The position numbers and the translations under genes were made by a program. From JBBDWZ01 sp050732575 (GTDB lineage Bacteria > Gemmatimonadota > Gemmatimonadetes > Longimicrobiales > RSA9): 10,020 nucleotides of DNA. Location: NCBI GenBank assembly GCA_050732575.1, contig JBOHRF010000173.1, positions 1 through 10,020 on the forward strand, written 5' to 3'. Positions 7,230 through 10,020 of this stretch are shown here, one piece after another; within the stretch, counting starts at the first letter, position 1, and each line of letters starts with the position of its first letter. A model generated the notes under the pieces. The model had not been told where the DNA came from. It did no database searches and worked only from the letters and a program-made list of their open reading frames with translations.

Positions 7230-7718
7230 CGAAGGCGCTGCTGGAACCGGATGCTACTTACACACTGCTCATTGGCCAACAAGTGCGCGATCGGCAGGGC
7301 GAGGCAGTCGAAGCGGAGGTGCGCGTTGAATTCTCAACACCGCCGCCACCAGCGGGCCCGCGCACTATCGCAGTCGGCCAGACAGTAAGCGGCAGGATCT
7401 TGGGAACCGAATCGGAATGTGAGTTCGTGACTCACGACGGCGGCTGGGGAGGCGTGGGTCATCAATTCGATATGGCCATGCCGTCCAGCGGCATCCGCGC
7501 TTTCAGACATGCCGGCCGGTGACGATTGGCTCGGCCTGGTCCAGGGCTTCTTGCAAGCCGGTGCCAGCAAGGTCCTTGCCTCACTTTGGGCACTTGAGGA
7601 TCCCGCTACCGCTCAACTGATGGAACGGTTTTATCGCAGCCTCAAGTCCGGCAATTCAGAGGAAGCCTCACTGGCTGCGGCGCAACGGGCGACCCTGCGA
7701 GATCCGAAAACAGCGCCC
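7230..7718 (+). pseudogene. Fused relic of a second Ig/PPC gene and a second CHAT gene
   Basis: Positions ~7230-7492 align with ~2227-2484 of the intact Ig/PPC gene: the end of the Ig-like domain (LLEPDATYTLL) and the start of the PPC-like domain (AVGQTVSGRI, DGGWGGVGHQFDMAMPSSG). Near 7490-7497 the sequence switches to the end of a CHAT domain, aligned with ~6215-6438 of the intact gene (GDDWLGLVQGFLQAG, LASLWALEDPATAQLMERFY, SEEASLAAAQRATLRDPKTA). The two halves are in different frames, neither has its own start, and the CHAT part lacks the Cys motif and the final HPFYWAGFV block. Relative to the intact pair, about 3.7 kb is missing at the junction, with only GGC shared at the breakpoint. 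It diverges from the intact copies, so it descends from a separate, older paralogous pair. A short residual product from the open frame 7283-7522 or 7509-7763 is unlikely. Confidence 0.88.
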
Positions 7719-7733
7719 ATTTGTGAGAACTGG

Positions 7734-9701
7734 TCAGCGCTGGGTCGGCGAGGTCGAGGTTAGCCACATGGTTTCTGTGGGCTGGGTGTGTGACTCCATC
7801 TGACGCACCACCATTTCATGGTAGACGCCGCGCGCGGCCATCAGCTCATCGTGCGTGCCGCGCTCGGTGACCCGGCCTTCTTCCATCAGCAGAATCAGAT
7901 GGGCGCGGCGGATGGTGGACAATCGATGGGCGATCACGAACGTGGTGCGCCCGGCCAGCAGCGCGGCCATGGAGGGCTGGATCAACTGCTCGCTCTCCGT
8001 GTCCAGGTTGCTGGTTGCTTCGTCGAGGATGAGGATTTGCGGTGAAGCCGCAATCGCCCGCGCGATCGCCAATCGTTGCTGCTGTCCGCCCGAGAGCTTG
8101 ACGCCGCGCTCGCCAATGAACGTGTCGTATTGTTCGGGCAGCCGGACAATGAATTCGTGGGCATTGGCGCGCCGAGCCGCATCCTCCACTTCCGCGTCCG
8201 TAGCATTGTGCCGCCCGTAGGCGATGTTATCACGCACCGATCCATCGAACAGGAACACGTCCTGTTGCACGATGGCCAGCAGTTCGCGATACGTGCGCAG
8301 TCGAAAGTCCCGAATGTCGGCGCCGTTGATCAGGATGCGTCCCTGGGTTGGATCGTGGAAACGCGCCACCAGGTCGGTCACCGTGGTCTTGCCGGCGCCG
8401 CTGCGGCCGACCAGGGCAATGACAGAGCCACCCGGCACTGCGATGTTGAAGTCACGCACGACCGGCTGACCCTCGCGATACTCGAACTCCACATTCTCGA
8501 ACTGGATGTGGTCCACCACCACTGGTGCAGCGCGCGCATCGGGGCGGTCCGGCTTGTCGTCCTCCATGCCCAGTACCTCGAACACACGTTCCATGGCGGC
8601 CAGCGAGCGCTGCAGCTCGGAGAATGAATTGACCAGGTTCCATACCGGATTGAGCAGCAGGAACGTGTACCACTGGAAGGCCATGATGTCGCCGATCGAG
8701 GCGCGGCCGGCCAGGTTCAGAAAGCCGCCGTACCAGACAATGACGACGCTGACCACGCCCATGAGCAGGCCCCAGGATGTCCACAGCACCATCTCACGGC
8801 GCTGTGCGAACATCTCCTTGCGCAGTATGGTGTGCCGTCCGACCAGGTATTCGATCATCTCGCGCAACTCGCGGCCGAAGGCACGCACCACGCGAATGCC
8901 CGAGAAGGTCTCGCCCACGCGCCCATCGATTTTTTCCGCATCCTTGCGAATGGTCCGGTAGATGGGCCGCACGCGCCGCGCAAAGGTCAGGCTGAGCAGG
9001 ACAATGCCGGGAATGATGGCCAACGCCATGAGCGCGAGACGCCAGTTCAACGAAGTCAGGATGATGACGGCAATGATCAGGCGGATGACCGAGATGGCCG
9101 GGGACACGACCGCCATCTGCAACAGGCCAGTGGTGGTTTCCGTATCGCCCGTGAGGCGCGACAGGATACCACCGGTCTTCATGTCCCAGAGCCTGGGCAA
9201 GGGTAGGTGCAACAGGCGGTCGAAGAGCGCGCGCCGCAGCGAAAGGATGACCCGCACGTTCAACAGGCGCTGGCGGTAGTCCTTCAGCGCGTTGGTCAGG
9301 TTGGAGACCACAATCACGGTGAGAAACACGGCGCCCGCCGCGTGCAGGCGACTCAGGCGTGCGCTCGCATCCAGCGCCGTATTCAGAAGTACACTGTCCA
9401 CAATGAAGCGCATGAACAGCGGCTCGATCATCTGCAGGCCGGCGGCCAGCAGTGCAAGGATGAACACCACAATCACGGCTACGCTATGGGGCCGCAGCCA
9501 GTGCAGATAATCGCGCAGATACTCGCGTCGTTTGCCGCGCAACAGCGGGCGGACCCCCGCAGCCGTTCCACCGTCAGCGGGCGCCGGCGCATCAGCGGGC
9601 GGCGTCTTGCCATTGGCGTCAGCCGCGTCGTCCAAGCGCCGGAGTTTGTAGTCCTCCAGGAATTTCCGGTACCGCTGGCGCGATGAGTGGGCTCGCTTCA
9701 T
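7734..9701 (-). CDS. ABC exporter half-transporter (MsbA-like: transmembrane domain fused to ATPase)
   Basis: With ATG at 9699-9701 the product is 655 aa, normal for an exporter half-transporter. The frame stays open to 9896, but the added 65 residues are unlike exporter N-termini. Only a weak GGGTG precedes the chosen start. Residues 1-60 are hydrophilic and Ala/Pro-rich. Six membrane helices lie near 74-90, 121-138, 198-217, 221-239, 306-325 and 338-356. The ATPase domain spans ~398-635: Walker A GRSGAGKTT at 432-440, Q-loop VQQD at 478-481, signature LSGGQQQR at 536-543, Walker B ILILDE with Glu561, D-loop SNLD and H-loop His592. All catalytic residues are present, so it probably works as a homodimer in the inner membrane, exporting a lipid, drug or peptide; the substrate cannot be told. 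It converges on the Ig/CHAT relic, and its last residues may derive from sequence brought next to the relic breakpoint. Confidence 0.95.
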   Translation of the reverse strand: MKRAHSSRQRYRKFLEDYKLRRLDDAADANGKTPPADAPAPADGGTAAGVRPLLRGKRREYLRDYLHWLRPHSVAVIVVFILALLAAGLQMIEPLFMRFIVDSVLLNTALDASARLSRLHAAGAVFLTVIVVSNLTNALKDYRQRLLNVRVILSLRRALFDRLLHLPLPRLWDMKTGGILSRLTGDTETTTGLLQMAVVSPAISVIRLIIAVIILTSLNWRLALMALAIIPGIVLLSLTFARRVRPIYRTIRKDAEKIDGRVGETFSGIRVVRAFGRELREMIEYLVGRHTILRKEMFAQRREMVLWTSWGLLMGVVSVVIVWYGGFLNLAGRASIGDIMAFQWYTFLLLNPVWNLVNSFSELQRSLAAMERVFEVLGMEDDKPDRPDARAAPVVVDHIQFENVEFEYREGQPVVRDFNIAVPGGSVIALVGRSGAGKTTVTDLVARFHDPTQGRILINGADIRDFRLRTYRELLAIVQQDVFLFDGSVRDNIAYGRHNATDAEVEDAARRANAHEFIVRLPEQYDTFIGERGVKLSGGQQQRLAIARAIAASPQILILDEATSNLDTESEQLIQPSMAALLAGRTTFVIAHRLSTIRRAHLILLMEEGRVTERGTHDELMAARGVYHEMVVRQMESHTQPTETMWLTSTSPTQR

Positions 9702-9955
9702 GACTGCGCACCCATAGGCCTGGAAACCAGGTACTTCGATGCTCTTACTGCGTGCTGCAACATTCCTCGATCCTGGCTGAAGTCCGACTGCCCCAGCGGA
9801 AAATATCGGGTGACCGGCCCGGGCGGGACTGCGCATGCCGAGAGCGGTCGTCCAGGCGCCGCCAACGGTTGCGCGCTGGCAGCCGGGCTCGCACATTCGG
9901 CGCTGCTGGATCGGCGTGCAAGCGCCCCAGATCTTCCGCCACCACCCGTGACCCC
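9702..9955. other. Divergent intergenic region upstream of the ABC exporter
   Basis: These ~250 bases separate the minus-strand exporter from the probable plus-strand gene at 9956, so both promoters should lie here. A perfect CCTGGAAACCAGG inverted repeat (9719-9731) lies 17 bases upstream of the exporter start and could form a small hairpin or an operator half-site. No clear -35/-10 pair was identified. Short open frames on both strands have no recognisable protein character. Confidence 0.4.
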
Positions 9956-10020
9956 ATGATCCTCCTACGCGCAGCCGCGAGCGGCAGTTTGCTGCTCTTG
10001 ACGTTGACTGTCTCAGTGTT
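9956..10020 (+). CDS. 5' fragment of a probable secreted or membrane protein
   Basis: ATG 9956 opens a frame that is still open at the window edge after 21 codons. It encodes MILLRAAASGSLLLLTLTVSV: a short start with one Arg followed by a strongly hydrophobic Leu/Val/Thr stretch, typical of a Sec signal peptide or first membrane helix. No ribosome binding site is evident upstream. It is divergent from the ABC exporter. Too little is visible to name a family, and the call rests on the signal-peptide look alone. Confidence 0.45.
   Translation, partial: MILLRAAASGSLLLLTLTVSV

Noticed and set aside
7283..7763. Two separate small genes (7283-7522 and 7509-7763)
   Set aside because: Both are internal fragments of the Ig/PPC and CHAT families, lack starts with ribosome binding sites and overlap out of frame; they are better read as one relic.
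8076..9686. Long plus-strand open frames opposite the ABC exporter (for example 8076-8627 and 9207-9686)
   Set aside because: They are antisense shadows of a gene with a complete set of exporter motifs, have no recognisable domains, and are expected in G+C-rich DNA.
9702..9896. N-terminal extension of the ABC exporter to a start at 9896
   Set aside because: The extra 65 residues are Gly/Arg/Ala-rich with scattered Cys, unlike exporter N-termini, and the start at 9701 already gives a full-length half-transporter.

Overview
The window is G+C-rich DNA from an environmental Gram-negative-type bacterium. Exported RCC1 propellers full of CWG motifs, Ig-like repeat proteins, a secreted TPR-CHAT protein and an MsbA-type ABC exporter together recall Gemmatimonadota or a related soil lineage. 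That placement rests on protein style only, since no rRNA or other marker gene is present.

Layout, left to right. (1) Positions 1-1511 hold the 3' part of a gene for an exported protein: a conserved N-terminal module, a bacterial Ig-like domain (Big_5 style) and seven RCC1 blades. (2) Positions 1610-3249 hold a paralogue with the same N-terminal module and Ig-like domain, but with a PPC-like domain and two carboxypeptidase-regulatory-like repeats in place of the propeller. Its lipoprotein signal peptide lies in a different frame from the body, so the gene looks frameshifted. (3) Positions 3243-6485 encode a 1080-aa exported TPR-CHAT protein whose start overlaps the stop of the preceding gene. 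Its CHAT motif keeps the Cys but has Tyr where the catalytic His is expected. (4) Positions 6547-7203 encode an unrecognised 218-aa protein with its own strong ribosome binding site. (5) Positions 7230-7718 are a decayed remnant of a further copy of the Ig/PPC-CHAT pair: the middle of the first gene is joined, by a large internal deletion, to the last part of the CHAT gene. (6) Positions 7734-9701 on the minus strand encode a complete ABC exporter half-transporter. (7) A divergent plus-strand gene starting with a signal-peptide-like sequence probably begins at 9956 and leaves the window.

The most notable point is a modular, duplicating surface-protein locus. At least three copies of the Ig-like module are present, each with a different downstream fate, and the Ig/PPC gene is linked to a secreted TPR-CHAT gene twice (once intact, once as a fused relic). 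This suggests that the exported Ig/PPC protein and the TPR-CHAT protein form a functional pair outside the cytoplasm. The sequence supports linkage and co-duplication; it does not show what the pair does. No tRNA, rRNA, CRISPR array, transposase gene or convincing terminator was seen.
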